Counted from the stretch's first letter, positions 25,989 through 34,639 are shown. The stretch: 64,000 bases of DNA from CAXMST01 sp963793415 (GCA_963793415.1 CAWCAC010000002.1:992001-1056000), one strand, 5' to 3'. The notes: generated by a model from the sequence alone, not told the origin. Made by a program: numbers and translations.

Positions 25989-26891
25989 TCAGGAGCCGGA
26001 GCCCCACTCGGCGAGCCGCTCCGAGAGACGCTTCATCCCGTACTCGAGGGCCGCGTCGGCGGCGGCCTCGGAGTCCAGTGGCGCGTCGGCGGGGAGCTCG
26101 CTGCCTGAGTCGCGGAGGGTGGCGATGTCCTTGAATCCGAGCAGTTCGTCGCGGGACTCGACCAGGGTCGTTCTCAGCTTCGGCTTCGTGATCCGGATCG
26201 CGGCCTCGAGCAGGGCCTCGAGCGAGCCGTGCTCGCGGAGCAGCTCGGCGGCGCCTTTCTCGCCGACGCCCCTCGCGCCTGGGATGCCGTCGGAGGGGTC
26301 GCCGCGCAGGGCGATGAAGTCGGGGACGAGCTCGGGGCCGATGCCGTAGCGCGCCTTGACTTCCTTCGGGCCGAGGCGCTCGGCACCGCCCTTGATCTTG
26401 GTGCTGACGTAGAGGACGGAGACGCGGTCGGTCGCGCATTGGAACATGTCGCGGTCGCCGGTCAGGATCAGCGCCTCGCCGCCCGACTCCTCCTCCTTGC
26501 GGGCGAGGGTGCCGAGCAGGTCGTCGGCTTCGAGGGTCGGGTGCTGCTCGATCGTCCAGCCGAAGGCCGTGAAGAATCGCGGCGCCTGCTCCCATTGCCA
26601 GACGAGCTGCTCGGGCATCTCGTCGCGGTCGCCGTGGTAGCTGGGCAGGAGCTCCTTGCGGTACTCGGCCGCCTCGGCGCCGAAGCAGAGCACGACGGCG
26701 CGCGGCGAGTGCTCCTCGACCTCGCGGAGGACGAGGTTCGCGGTTCCGAGCAAGGCGTTGACGGAGCGGTCGTCGACCCCCGTGATCGTCTTCGGCAGCG
26801 CGAAGAAGGCGCGGTAGAGCATCGACGGGGTATCGACCACAAGGAGGGGGCCACGGGGGCCGCGTTCGCCCGCGCCCGATCGGGGGGTCAC
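25989..26891 (-). CDS. Stand-alone 5'-3' exonuclease (PolA N-terminal-type)
   Basis: A 300-residue protein equivalent to the 5' nuclease domain of DNA polymerase I without the polymerase. Metal-binding clusters are LLVVDTPSMLYRAFFAL, EADDLLGTLA and LTGDRDMFQ, and the helix-3-turn-helix is GDPSDGIPGARGVGEKGA. Family members process flaps and Okazaki fragments. Its GTG start overlaps the stop of the upstream binding-lipoprotein gene (GTGA), so it is translated from that transcript. It is convergent with the SOS-box HNH gene. Confidence 0.93.
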   Translation of the reverse strand: MTPRSGAGERGPRGPLLVVDTPSMLYRAFFALPKTITGVDDRSVNALLGTANLVLREVEEHSPRAVVLCFGAEAAEYRKELLPSYHGDRDEMPEQLVWQWEQAPRFFTAFGWTIEQHPTLEADDLLGTLARKEEESGGEALILTGDRDMFQCATDRVSVLYVSTKIKGGAERLGPKEVKARYGIGPELVPDFIALRGDPSDGIPGARGVGEKGAAELLREHGSLEALLEAAIRITKPKLRTTLVESRDELLGFKDIATLRDSGSELPADAPLDSEAAADAALEYGMKRLSERLAEWGSGS

Positions 26892-28111
26892 GCGGCCGGC
26901 GGGTCGAGTTGCTCGAGCAGCTTGTAGCCGCCCTTGCCGTCCATCTCGACGATCCAGATCGGCTGAGAGACGTCGTGATCCTCGGTGAAGGAGAACTCAC
27001 CCAGCGGGGTCGGCATCTGGACTCCGGCGAGCGCATCCGCCAGCGCCTGCCGGTCGGCGGCGAGGTCCTCGAAGTTGAGGTCGCCGCTCGCGGCTGCCTG
27101 CGCCAGGAGCTGCACGCCGGTGTAGGCCTGCGCGGCGAACTGATCCGGGCTCTCGTCGTAGCGCTTCCGGTAGGCGTCGACGAACGCGGTGTTCTCGGGG
27201 TCCTCGTTGCCCTCGAACCACGCTGCTGCGCTGCGGGCGCCGTTGCCCTGTCGGCCGGCGTTGGCGGCGGCGAGGGCGCTGTTGAAGGCGTTGCCGCCGA
27301 GGATCGCGCCGGAGAAGCCGTCGCTGCGGGCTGCGTCGATCAGAGTCGCCGCGGTCTCACCGGAGGACGCGGTAATGAAGAGGACGTCGGGCTTCTCGCG
27401 CAGCGCTGTTCGCAGCGCCGCGTCGGCCCGCTTCCGGCCGGCGGGGACTGAGGCCTTGTGGAAGACGTCGATGCCTTGTTCGGTCAGTGCGCCCGCTGCG
27501 ATCTTGGCCGTGCTCTCTCCGAACGGATCGTCGGCGGGGTAGAGGACGACCGCGGATTTCGCCCCCGGATTCTCGGCGGCGAAGCTCTCGACGTTCGCGG
27601 GGATCGCCTGCTCTTCGCCGAGCGAGTCGCGGAAGACCAGCTCGCATGGGTAGGCGCAGTCGCCGACGATCCCGGGGCCGGTGTTGGATGTCGCGAGCAT
27701 CGCGACGCCGAGCTCGTCGGCTAGCGGGTGCGCCTCGACGGCGGAGTTGGAGAAGGTCGGTCCGAGCACCGCCAGCACGTCATCCTCGGAGATCAGTTCG
27801 CGCGCCGCGCGCGCCGCCTGTGTGGGCTCGGAGCGGTCGTCGACCTGTTGCAGCTGCAGTTCGGCGCCGTGGATGCCGCCGTCGGCGTTGATCTGCTCGA
27901 CGGCGAGCTCCGCGGCCTGCAGCTGCTGGGGCCCGAAGGCGGCTCCGGCACCGGTCTGCGAGTAGACGCTGCCGAACGCGATCTCCTCGCCCTCCCAGGC
28001 GGTGTCGCCGGTGGTCGTAGCGTCCTCGCTCTTCTCGCCGCAGGCGAGCAGCAACAGCGCGCATGCCGCGAGCAGGGAGGCGGCGAAGGAGAACCGGAAC
28101 CGGGCAAGCAT
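26888..28111 (-). CDS. Branched-chain amino-acid-type ABC substrate-binding lipoprotein
   Basis: A 407-residue lipoprotein: signal peptide with lipobox LLLLACGEKS, then a type I periplasmic-binding fold (EIAFGSVYSQTGAGAAFGPQQ; LAVLGPTFSNSAVEAHPLAD; FRDSLGEEQ). Ligands of this family are branched-chain or other amino acids, amides or short acids. No permease or ATPase gene adjoins it, so it is an orphan or a sensor. The ATG at 28111 was chosen because it gives a proper lipoprotein signal. A TAGGTT element that reuses the TAG stop of the tetR gene lies ten bases upstream. Confidence 0.92.
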   Translation of the reverse strand: MLARFRFSFAASLLAACALLLLACGEKSEDATTTGDTAWEGEEIAFGSVYSQTGAGAAFGPQQLQAAELAVEQINADGGIHGAELQLQQVDDRSEPTQAARAARELISEDDVLAVLGPTFSNSAVEAHPLADELGVAMLATSNTGPGIVGDCAYPCELVFRDSLGEEQAIPANVESFAAENPGAKSAVVLYPADDPFGESTAKIAAGALTEQGIDVFHKASVPAGRKRADAALRTALREKPDVLFITASSGETAATLIDAARSDGFSGAILGGNAFNSALAAANAGRQGNGARSAAAWFEGNEDPENTAFVDAYRKRYDESPDQFAAQAYTGVQLLAQAAASGDLNFEDLAADRQALADALAGVQMPTPLGEFSFTEDHDVSQPIWIVEMDGKGGYKLLEQLDPPAA

Positions 28112-28124
28112 CGAGTCCGGCAAC

Positions 28125-28697
28125 CTAGCGACCTCGCCCGATCTGCGCATCGATGTAGGGCGCCAGGATCCGGGCGACGCGGTCGGCCGTCTGCTCCGGG
28201 GTCGCGGTCGGCAGGGCGGCGTGGCTGATCGCGAGCCGGACGAGGGTGTCGGCGGCGAGCGCGGCGGCGTCGGGGTCCGCCTCGGGCCAGGTGTCGCGGA
28301 TCGTCCCGGCGAGCCCGTCGGTCACCGGCCCGAGGACGGGCCCGCCTCCCGTCGTCACCAGCACGAGCAGCTCGTCTCCGTCCTGTGCGGCCGAGATCGC
28401 CCGGACCAGGGGGTGGGTCCCAGCGGCCGCGAGGAAGATCTCGAGCGCTGCCCGCAGTGCCCGGGCGGGGTCATCGGCGTGAGCGGCGACGACCTCGGCA
28501 ACCGCGGCGAGGAAGCGCTCGGCCTCACGGTTCACATAGGCCAGCGCCAATCCCTCGCGGGTCCCGAACGCGTTGTAGACGGTCTGGCGGCTGACCCCGG
28601 CCTGCTCGCCGACGTCGGCCATCCGCACTTCCGACCAGGTTCGCTCGGCGAGCAGCTCGCCGGTTGCGTCGAGCAGGGAGTCGCGCGTGTCGCTCAC
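28125..28697 (-). CDS. TetR-family regulator of the alkB operon
   Basis: A 190-residue regulator with an N-terminal helix-turn-helix (MADVGEQAGVSRQTVYNAFG followed by TREGLALAY) and a helical ligand-binding domain. Its GTG start overlaps the alkB stop (GTGA), so it is cotranscribed and coupled with alkB, the usual arrangement for AlkB-associated TetR repressors in actinobacteria. Its likely target is the 11-bp-arm inverted repeat over the alkB start; the inducer would be the alkane or a fatty acid derived from it. Target and inducer are inference. Confidence 0.92.
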   Translation of the reverse strand: MSDTRDSLLDATGELLAERTWSEVRMADVGEQAGVSRQTVYNAFGTREGLALAYVNREAERFLAAVAEVVAAHADDPARALRAALEIFLAAAGTHPLVRAISAAQDGDELLVLVTTGGGPVLGPVTDGLAGTIRDTWPEADPDAAALAADTLVRLAISHAALPTATPEQTADRVARILAPYIDAQIGRGR

Positions 28698-30169
28698 CCG
28701 GCCACGGTATCTGCCTGCGCGGCCTCGACCTCCTTGCCGATCGGTACGAAGTCGACCTTCTCGCGCACGCCGCAGTCCGGGCACCACCAGGAGTCAGGCA
28801 CGTCGCGCCAGCGCGTGCCGGCCGGGAAGCCCTCGCGAGGAGCACCGACAGTCTCCTCGTAGATGTAGCCGCAGCCGGGGCAGGCGAAGGCGGTGGCTCC
28901 GATCGATTCGGGGTCGAGCGCGACTCCCGGGGCGCCGCCGGCCTGGAGGGCCGGATCGGCGGCGGCGTTCGCTCCGTACTTCCGCAGGATCCGCTCGCGC
29001 TTGCGCGGCAGGATGTTGGCGCGGCCGACGTCGCCGTCGTAGTGGTCGAGCACGCGCGGGTCCATCACCCGCCGCCACAGCGGCGGGAGGTAGGCGAGCA
29101 CGATCATCGTCGCGTAGCCCGAGGGCAGCTCCGGCAGGCCCTCGAAATGGCGCAGCGCCTGGTAGCGGCGGACCGGGTTGGCGTGGTGGTCGGAGTGGCG
29201 CTGCAGGTGGTAGAGGAACACGTTCGAGGCGATGTTGTCGCTGTTCCAGCTGTGCTCGGGAGCGCACCGCTCGTAACGGCCATCGTTCTGCTTCTGACGC
29301 AGCAGGCCGTAGTGCTCGAGGTAGTTGACGACCTCGAGCAGCGAGAACCCCACCACCGCCTGCACCAGGAGCCACGGCAGCACCTCGATCCCGAAGGCGA
29401 TCGTCAGGCCCGCGAACAGGACCGCCGTCATTGCCCAGGCGTTGAGGACGTCGTTGTGGATCGTCCAGAACCCACCGCGGCCTTTGCCGGTCGCCTGCGC
29501 GACGCGCGCGAGTCGCTCGCGCTCGAGGTGGATCGCCGACGTGAGGCTGCCCTTGACCGTCCGCGGCAGGAACTCCCAGAAGCTCTCGCCGAAGCGCGAG
29601 CTGGCCGGGTCCTCCGGCGTCGCCACGCGGACGTGGTGGCCGCGGTTGTGCTCGATGAAGAAGTGGCCGTAACCGGTCTGGGCGAGGGCGATCTTGGAGA
29701 GCCAGCGCTCGTAGCTCTTGCGTTTGTGGCCGAGCTCGTGCGCCGTGTTGATCGCGATGCCGCCGACCATTGCGACGCTCATCGCCAGTCCGAGGTCCTC
29801 GAGGAACGAGAGGTCGCCCGAGCTCCACAAGACGCAGGCGAAGACCAGGGAAGCGAACTGCAGGGGCAGGAAGGCGTAAGTGCACCAGCGGTAGTACTTG
29901 TCCTGCTCGAGGTACTTGATCGCCGAGTCCGGCGGGTTCTCCGCGTCCTTGCCGATCACCGTGTCGAGGAACGGGATCAGGCCGAAGACGACGAGGGGGC
30001 CGACCCAGTAGCCGATCCCGAGCCCCGTCACCGCCGCGATGCCCCAGGCGAGGAACGGCAGGGTGGGGACGATCAGCCCGAGCAGCCACAGGTAACGCTT
30101 GGGGTCGTTCCAGGCGGCCTCAATCGGCGGGTGCTCTGTGGGCGCGTGCTTTACATGAGTGGCTTCCAT
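28694..30169 (-). CDS. alkB: Alkane 1-monooxygenase fused to rubredoxin
   Basis: A 491-residue fusion. Residues 1-400 are a membrane di-iron alkane hydroxylase with all histidine boxes: HELGHKRK, EHNRGHH, LQRHSDHH, and the NYLEHYGLLR motif. Residues about 420-475 are a rubredoxin with the two iron-binding pairs CPGCGYIYEE and WWCPDCGV. The enzyme hydroxylates the terminal carbon of n-alkanes at the inner membrane, taking electrons from rubredoxin; fusion brings the electron donor in cis. The ATG at 30169 follows a TTGACA/TAGGTT promoter so closely that the transcript should be leaderless. A tetR gene is coupled downstream. Confidence 0.97.
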   Translation of the reverse strand: MEATHVKHAPTEHPPIEAAWNDPKRYLWLLGLIVPTLPFLAWGIAAVTGLGIGYWVGPLVVFGLIPFLDTVIGKDAENPPDSAIKYLEQDKYYRWCTYAFLPLQFASLVFACVLWSSGDLSFLEDLGLAMSVAMVGGIAINTAHELGHKRKSYERWLSKIALAQTGYGHFFIEHNRGHHVRVATPEDPASSRFGESFWEFLPRTVKGSLTSAIHLERERLARVAQATGKGRGGFWTIHNDVLNAWAMTAVLFAGLTIAFGIEVLPWLLVQAVVGFSLLEVVNYLEHYGLLRQKQNDGRYERCAPEHSWNSDNIASNVFLYHLQRHSDHHANPVRRYQALRHFEGLPELPSGYATMIVLAYLPPLWRRVMDPRVLDHYDGDVGRANILPRKRERILRKYGANAAADPALQAGGAPGVALDPESIGATAFACPGCGYIYEETVGAPREGFPAGTRWRDVPDSWWCPDCGVREKVDFVPIGKEVEAAQADTVAG

Positions 30170-30177
30170 GTAAAGCA
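30147..30177. promoter_or_regulatory. Operator: 11-bp-arm inverted repeat over the alkB start
   Basis: TGCTTTACATG at 30147-30157 and its exact reverse complement CATGTAAAGCA at 30167-30177, with a nine-base spacer. One arm covers the alkB start codon and the bases up to the -10 element; the other lies in codons 4-8. The size and placement fit a TetR-type operator, most likely for the downstream regulator. Confidence 0.85.
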
Positions 30178-30206
30178 ACCTACCCGACGCGAGCCGCGGC
30201 TGTCAA
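30177..30206 (-). promoter_or_regulatory. alkB promoter (TTGACA / TAGGTT)
   Basis: A perfect -35 TTGACA at 30206-30201 and TAGGTT at 30182-30177 are spaced by 18 bases. The predicted transcription start falls at or within a few bases of the ATG at 30169, inside the inverted repeat. Confidence 0.75.
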
Positions 30207-30211
30207 CCCCT

Positions 30212-30217
30212 TATCCT
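30212..30217 (+). promoter_or_regulatory. -10-like element TATCCT for the EVE-domain gene
   Basis: TATCCT ends six bases before the ATG at 30224. It lies back to back with the alkB promoter in a 54-base divergent region. Confidence 0.55.
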
Positions 30218-30223
30218 CGGCCC

Positions 30224-30700
30224 ATGGCCGAGCAGCTCCCTGAGCCGCAGACCTGGATCCTGACCGGGGGCATCGAGAACTTCGAGATCTACGTCGAGCG
30301 CGGCTTCGACGTGATCGGCCTCAAGGAGAAGCGGGTCCGGATGGCGGAGCGGATGGAGCCCGGCGACGAGATCGTCTTCTACGTGACCGGCATCAAAGCC
30401 TTCGGCGCGATCGCCCGGATCACCTCGCCGATGTTCGAGGATCGGGAGCCGATCTGGCCGCAGGGGAAGAAGAAGTACCCCGAGCCCTACCCGTGGCGGG
30501 TCAAGGCGGAGCCGCTGGTCGTGCTCGAGCCCGAGCAGTTCGTGCCCGCCGAGTCGCTGCTCGGCGAGATGGAGCACCTGAAGAAGTGGCCTGAGGAGCA
30601 CTGGCACCTCGGCTTCCAGGGCCAGCTCCGCACTGTCGGGCCCGCCGACCGGCAGCTGCTGCACGAGCGCATCGAGGCCGCGGCCTCGGTCGAGGCATAG
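30224..30700 (+). CDS. EVE-domain (PUA-like) protein
   Basis: A 158-residue single-domain protein: TWILTGGIENFEIYVERGF, RMEPGDEIVFYVTGIKAFGAIARI, then WPQGKKKYPEPYPWRVKAEPLVV. This is the EVE/UPF0310 fold, whose aromatic cage binds modified bases in DNA or RNA. Stand-alone bacterial members have been linked to RNA modification and to systems that sense modified DNA. The neighbourhood (alkB on one side, an LLM oxidoreductase on the other) gives no clear functional link. The start is supported by a leaderless -10 motif. Confidence 0.88.
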   Translation: MAEQLPEPQTWILTGGIENFEIYVERGFDVIGLKEKRVRMAERMEPGDEIVFYVTGIKAFGAIARITSPMFEDREPIWPQGKKKYPEPYPWRVKAEPLVVLEPEQFVPAESLLGEMEHLKKWPEEHWHLGFQGQLRTVGPADRQLLHERIEAAASVEA

Positions 30701-30713
30701 GCCGCTTCCCGGC

Positions 30714-31835
30714 ATGCCTCGCATCTCAGTCCTCGACCTCTCGCCGGTCTCCACCGGCCGCGGCGAGAGCGCCGCGCTGACCGACTCGATCGAGCTCGCT
30801 CGCGTCGTCGACCGCCTCGGCTACGAGCGGATCTGGTTCGCCGAGCACCACGGCGGCCGCATGGTCTCGAGCTCGGCTCCGGAGCTGATGATCGCCGCGG
30901 CCGGCGCGCAGACCGCGCGGATCCGTCTCGGCTCGGGCGGGATGATGCTTCCGAACCACACTCCCCTGCACGTCGCCGAGCAGTTCAAGGTGCTCGAGGC
31001 GCTCTATCCCGGCCGGATCGACCTCGGGATCGGCCGTGCCCCCGGCACAGACCAGCGGACCGCGATGGCGCTGCGCGGCGGTCGCCAAGGTATCTCTGGC
31101 GGGGGTGGAGATCTGCCGCAACAGCTGGGCCAGCTCTTCGCCTTCGCGGGCCTGAAGGAGTGGCCGCAGAACCATCCGTTCGGGCCGATCAGCCCGGCGC
31201 CGAGCCATCCGCCGATGGAGCCGGTCCGCGCCGCCCCCGACGACTCGCCGCTGCCGCCACTCTTCCTGCTCGGCTCGAGCGATTTCTCGGCCCGGCTCGC
31301 CGCCGAGGTCGGGCTCGGCTTCGCCTTCGCGGGACAGATCAACCCGGACGAGGCGGTGCCGATGTTGCGCCTCTACCGGGATCTCTTCCAGCCCTCCGAC
31401 CTGTGGACGGAGCCGTACGCGATCTTCAGCCACAACGCGATCTGCGCGCCGACCGGCGAGCAGGCAGCGCGGCTCGCCGCGCCCTCACGCGTCGCCTTCA
31501 GGCGACTACGCTCCGGCACGCCGACGCCGCTGCCGACGGTCGAGGAGGCGCTCGCAGAGGACTCGCCGCCGCGGTCGCCGTCGAACGGGATCGAGGGGCT
31601 GCGGATCGTGACCGGCTCGCCGACCACCGTCCGCGAGACCTACGAGGAGCTGCTCTCGCGCAGCGGCGCCGACGAGCTGATGCTGATGTGCTCGACCTAC
31701 GACCCGGCCGACCGGGTCCGCTCCTATGAGCTGATCGCCGAGGCGTTCGGGCTCGAGGCGGAGGGCGCGGGCACTGCCGGCACCGACGCCGATCCGGGTC
31801 AGTCGGTCAGCTCGGCGGCGATCCGCTCAGCGTAG
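30714..31835 (+). CDS. LLM class flavin-dependent oxidoreductase (MsnO8-like)
   Basis: A 373-residue luciferase-like protein, beginning ISVLDLSPVSTGRGESAALTDS, with the signatures RIWFAEHHGGRMVSSSAPELM, RIRLGSGGMMLPNHTPL and GRIDLGIGRAPGTDQRTA. This is the bacterial-luciferase monooxygenase subgroup that uses FMN. The C-terminal LRIVTGSPTTVRETYEELLSR is also typical. It follows the EVE gene by 13 bases and overlaps the convergent GDSL hydrolase gene by 37 bases. Confidence 0.92.
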   Translation: MPRISVLDLSPVSTGRGESAALTDSIELARVVDRLGYERIWFAEHHGGRMVSSSAPELMIAAAGAQTARIRLGSGGMMLPNHTPLHVAEQFKVLEALYPGRIDLGIGRAPGTDQRTAMALRGGRQGISGGGGDLPQQLGQLFAFAGLKEWPQNHPFGPISPAPSHPPMEPVRAAPDDSPLPPLFLLGSSDFSARLAAEVGLGFAFAGQINPDEAVPMLRLYRDLFQPSDLWTEPYAIFSHNAICAPTGEQAARLAAPSRVAFRRLRSGTPTPLPTVEEALAEDSPPRSPSNGIEGLRIVTGSPTTVRETYEELLSRSGADELMLMCSTYDPADRVRSYELIAEAFGLEAEGAGTAGTDADPGQSVSSAAIRSA

Positions 31836-32656
31836 AACCGGTGCCCCTCGGGGCTCAGGTACTCGAGGTCGGCGAGCAGCGGATCGACGCCACCCGGCCG
31901 CTCGCCGGTCTCGTCGAGCATGTCGACGACCGCGTCGGGCCCGGCTGAGCGGGCTGCCTCGAGCAGGCCGCTGAGCCCGATCCCGAGCGCCAGGATGCCG
32001 CCGGCGCCCGTCGACCCCTGCCACTCGCTCGAGGCTGAGTAGTCGGGATAGGCGACGTAGGCGACGCTCGTGTCGGGGTTCTCCTCGCGGATCGCGTCGA
32101 AGGTGCGGCCGAGGTTGCGGCCGCTGCGCTCGACCGCGTCGAAGGCCGCGTCGGCGTTCGCCGTCGCGCTCGGGATCGCCTCGGTCCCGTCGTCTCCTCC
32201 GAGCGCCTCCTGCAGGTCGTTGCCGCCGACCGAGACGAGCACCAGGTCGGCGTTCGCGAGCTCGGGCCGCAGCCTCTCCTCGAACAGCGGCTGGCCCGGC
32301 CGCCAGTCCTCGGTCGTGGTCCCGGGCTCGGCGAGGTTGACGGTCTCGGTGCCCTTCGTGCCTTCGCGGACGGCGTACTCAGGCAGCAGGTCGGCGTAGG
32401 TCGGCGGGCTCACGGTCGCCAGCGAGTCGCCGATCAGCAGGACCCGATCGCCGCGGCCGAGCAACGGCTGCGGGTCCGGTGCGGACCCGCCGGACCCCCC
32501 CGACCCGCCGTCCGCGGTCCCTGTCGCGGTGCCGTCGGGGTCGAGGGCCGTTGACTCATCCCCGCCGCAGCCTGCTGCCGCGAGCAGCACCGTGAGCGCC
32601 AGCGCGGTGAGCGCCGCACGGACCCTCCCCGGTGTCCGGTGGCGGACCCTCGGCAC
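31799..32656 (-). CDS. SGNH/GDSL hydrolase lipoprotein
   Basis: A 285-residue exported lipoprotein: lipobox LLAAAGCGG, a Gly/Ser/Thr-rich linker, then an SGNH hydrolase with block I LLIGDSLATVS, block III VSVGGNDLQEA and the Asp/His block near SPEGHRFYAERI. Family members are esterases or lipases acting on surface or extracellular esters. The GTG at 32656 gives the best signal peptide and lies two bases after the stop of the M1 peptidase gene, so the two are probably one operon. Confidence 0.9.
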   Translation of the reverse strand: MPRVRHRTPGRVRAALTALALTVLLAAAGCGGDESTALDPDGTATGTADGGSGGSGGSAPDPQPLLGRGDRVLLIGDSLATVSPPTYADLLPEYAVREGTKGTETVNLAEPGTTTEDWRPGQPLFEERLRPELANADLVLVSVGGNDLQEALGGDDGTEAIPSATANADAAFDAVERSGRNLGRTFDAIREENPDTSVAYVAYPDYSASSEWQGSTGAGGILALGIGLSGLLEAARSAGPDAVVDMLDETGERPGGVDPLLADLEYLSPEGHRFYAERIAAELTD

Positions 32657-32658
32657 GC

Positions 32659-34581
32659 TCAGAAGCTCGACGGCAGGATCGTCGGTTTGACCTTGCCGTA
32701 GAGCCACTGCTGGAAGTAGTCGTCGAGGCGCTCGAGCTCAGCGCCGGCGAGGCCGCTCTGCTCCTTCGCCAGCGCGGTCAGCTGCGCGGTCGTCACGTTG
32801 CCGTAGCCGTAGAGGCTCTGAAGCTCGGCGGCGAAGTCGAAGAAGGCGGGGTTGCCGACGATCTCGCGGTAGCCCTCGAGTGTCATCGCGCTGCGCTCGT
32901 AGACGGGGAACTCAGCGAACAGGTTCGCGGGGTCGCCGTTCAGCGTCGCCGGGGGGATCTTCCAGTCCTCGGCCGTGGCGTCGTCGTAGAGCTCCTGGAA
33001 CTTCGATCCGGGCGTCTGGGGGTTGCCGTTCTCGAGGTGCGACCAGTACCAGGTCGACCACTCGGCCCAGCTCTCGTTGATCCAGATATCCAGCCACGAG
33101 GCCGGGGAGACCGAGTTGCCGAACCACTGGTGCGCGTACTCGTGCAGCATCGTCCCGTCGCCGACGCTGAGGGTTGCGAAGGCCGGCCTCGTCTGGACCT
33201 CGAGCACGTAGCCGAGCGCCGGCACCTGGTCGACGATCGCGCCGCCGGAGTCGAACGGATACTCGGTCCCGTAGGCGGCGCCGAGGAAGTTGACCATGCT
33301 GCCGATCCGGTCCAGCGACTTGCGGATCGCCGCCCTCTGGGGCGCTGTGGCGCTCGAGTCGACCGCGCTGTAGGTCGGGATCGTGCGGCCCGTGGCGGTC
33401 TCCGTGAACGAGCCCTTCGAGTATTCGAACTTGCCGACTGTCGCCGTCGTCAGGTAGGTGGCGGTGGGGTCGTCCTCGGCCCAGCTCCAGCGCGTGCGAC
33501 CGCCGGGCAGCTCCTTGCGGCCGACGGGCTCCCCGATCCCGATCGCGATGAAGGCATTGGGCACGGTGACCGAGGTCCGGAAGCTCGCCTTGTCGCTCGG
33601 GTGGTTGTTGGAGGGGAACCAGCTCTGCGCCCCGATCGGCTCGTTGACGACGAAGGCGCCGTCGCAGGTCAGCGGCGTCTCGACCGGGACCGCGCAGGCC
33701 CGGACCCAGCCCTCGCTCGAGCCATCGGGGTCACGGAAGGCCCCGGGCTTGCCCGAGTAGTCGACGACGATCTCGAACTCGTTCCCCTCGGGGATCCCCT
33801 CCGGCGGGGTCACGACCAGCTTCCTCGGCTGCGTCGCCCCCGCCAGGCGCGGCTTCGCGTCGACCTGAGTGAACGTCGCGGGTGCCCCGTCAACGCGGAT
33901 GCGGGCGACATCCAGCTTCTGGAAGTCGAGGCTGAAGCGGCCGAGGTCCTGGGTCGCCCTGGCCCTGATCGTCGTCCTCGTCCCGGTCATGAACCTGTTC
34001 GTGTCGGGGTTGTAGTTGAGGTCGATGTCGTAGGCGAGCGCGTCGTAGCCGGTGTTGCCCACCTGAGGGAAGAGCGGATCACCGGCGCTGCGGCCGCCGG
34101 GCTCGAAGGGCGGCGGCAGTGGCTGGCCTTTGACGACGAGCGGACGCTTCGTTTCCCGGCAGCGCCAGCGGCTGCCGTCGCCGAAGCGGCGGACGCAGGC
34201 TGCGAGCGGGAGGGCGCGGTCGGGGGCGGAGGCGCCGCGCAGTCTCGGGCCGACTCGGAAGCGGAAGCGGAGCTCGCGCGAGGAGCCCTCCGGGAAGCGC
34301 TTGTCCTCGATCAGATCGAGCTTGCGGCCCTTCGCCGAGCCCTGCTCGGTGGGGACGATCAGCTTCACGTCGCTGCGGCCGGCCTTGCGGCCGCGGTTGT
34401 CGATGGTGGCCTCGATCTGGACCCGCTCACTGCTGCGGACGCCGGCCTCGGGTGGGTTCGAGACGCTGCCGACGCTGAGCCTTGGCGTGCCGGCGGCCCC
34501 GGCGGAGGCGGCGCCCGCCGCCGCGACGGAGGCACACGCGGAGAGCGTCAGAAGGAGCGCTGTGACTCGAGAGCGCGGCAC
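32659..34581 (-). CDS. Secreted M1-family (gluzincin) aminopeptidase
   Basis: About 640 residues. A signal peptide (VTALLLTLSACASVAAAG) is followed by a CARDB-like Ig domain (about 40-160), then an M1 metallopeptidase. The zinc motif is HEYAHQWFGNS, with the downstream Glu ligand in WINESWAEW, and the fold entry is the saddle domain YDIDLNYNPDTNRF. Family members remove N-terminal residues from peptides. The exopeptidase GxMEN motif is not obvious; ALGYVLEVQ stands in its place, so specificity may differ. The GTG at 34581 was chosen because it starts a good signal peptide; an earlier frame start overlaps the divergent gene. Confidence 0.92.
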   Translation of the reverse strand: MPRSRVTALLLTLSACASVAAAGAASAGAAGTPRLSVGSVSNPPEAGVRSSERVQIEATIDNRGRKAGRSDVKLIVPTEQGSAKGRKLDLIEDKRFPEGSSRELRFRFRVGPRLRGASAPDRALPLAACVRRFGDGSRWRCRETKRPLVVKGQPLPPPFEPGGRSAGDPLFPQVGNTGYDALAYDIDLNYNPDTNRFMTGTRTTIRARATQDLGRFSLDFQKLDVARIRVDGAPATFTQVDAKPRLAGATQPRKLVVTPPEGIPEGNEFEIVVDYSGKPGAFRDPDGSSEGWVRACAVPVETPLTCDGAFVVNEPIGAQSWFPSNNHPSDKASFRTSVTVPNAFIAIGIGEPVGRKELPGGRTRWSWAEDDPTATYLTTATVGKFEYSKGSFTETATGRTIPTYSAVDSSATAPQRAAIRKSLDRIGSMVNFLGAAYGTEYPFDSGGAIVDQVPALGYVLEVQTRPAFATLSVGDGTMLHEYAHQWFGNSVSPASWLDIWINESWAEWSTWYWSHLENGNPQTPGSKFQELYDDATAEDWKIPPATLNGDPANLFAEFPVYERSAMTLEGYREIVGNPAFFDFAAELQSLYGYGNVTTAQLTALAKEQSGLAGAELERLDDYFQQWLYGKVKPTILPSSF

Positions 34582-34626
34582 ACGAATGATCTTGGCAGGC
34601 GTCTGGAGCGATCGGCCCGCGATGGA

Positions 34627-34632
34627 TATGGT
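34627..34632 (+). promoter_or_regulatory. -10-like element TATGGT for the phosphotriesterase-like gene
   Basis: TATGGT ends seven bases before the ATG at 34640, which helps choose that ATG over two others at 34622 and 34628. Confidence 0.5.
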
Positions 34633-34639
34633 GCAGCCC

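Noticed and set aside
26888..30169. alkB-tetR-lipoprotein-exonuclease as one functional alkane operon
   Set aside because: The lipoprotein gene has its own TAGGTT element and the last two genes have no known link to alkane oxidation; only alkB and tetR are convincingly joined.
28664..30223. Plus-strand frame running through alkB into the EVE gene
   Set aside because: Only the last 158 codons, from 30224, form a known domain and have a start signal; the rest is antisense to alkB.
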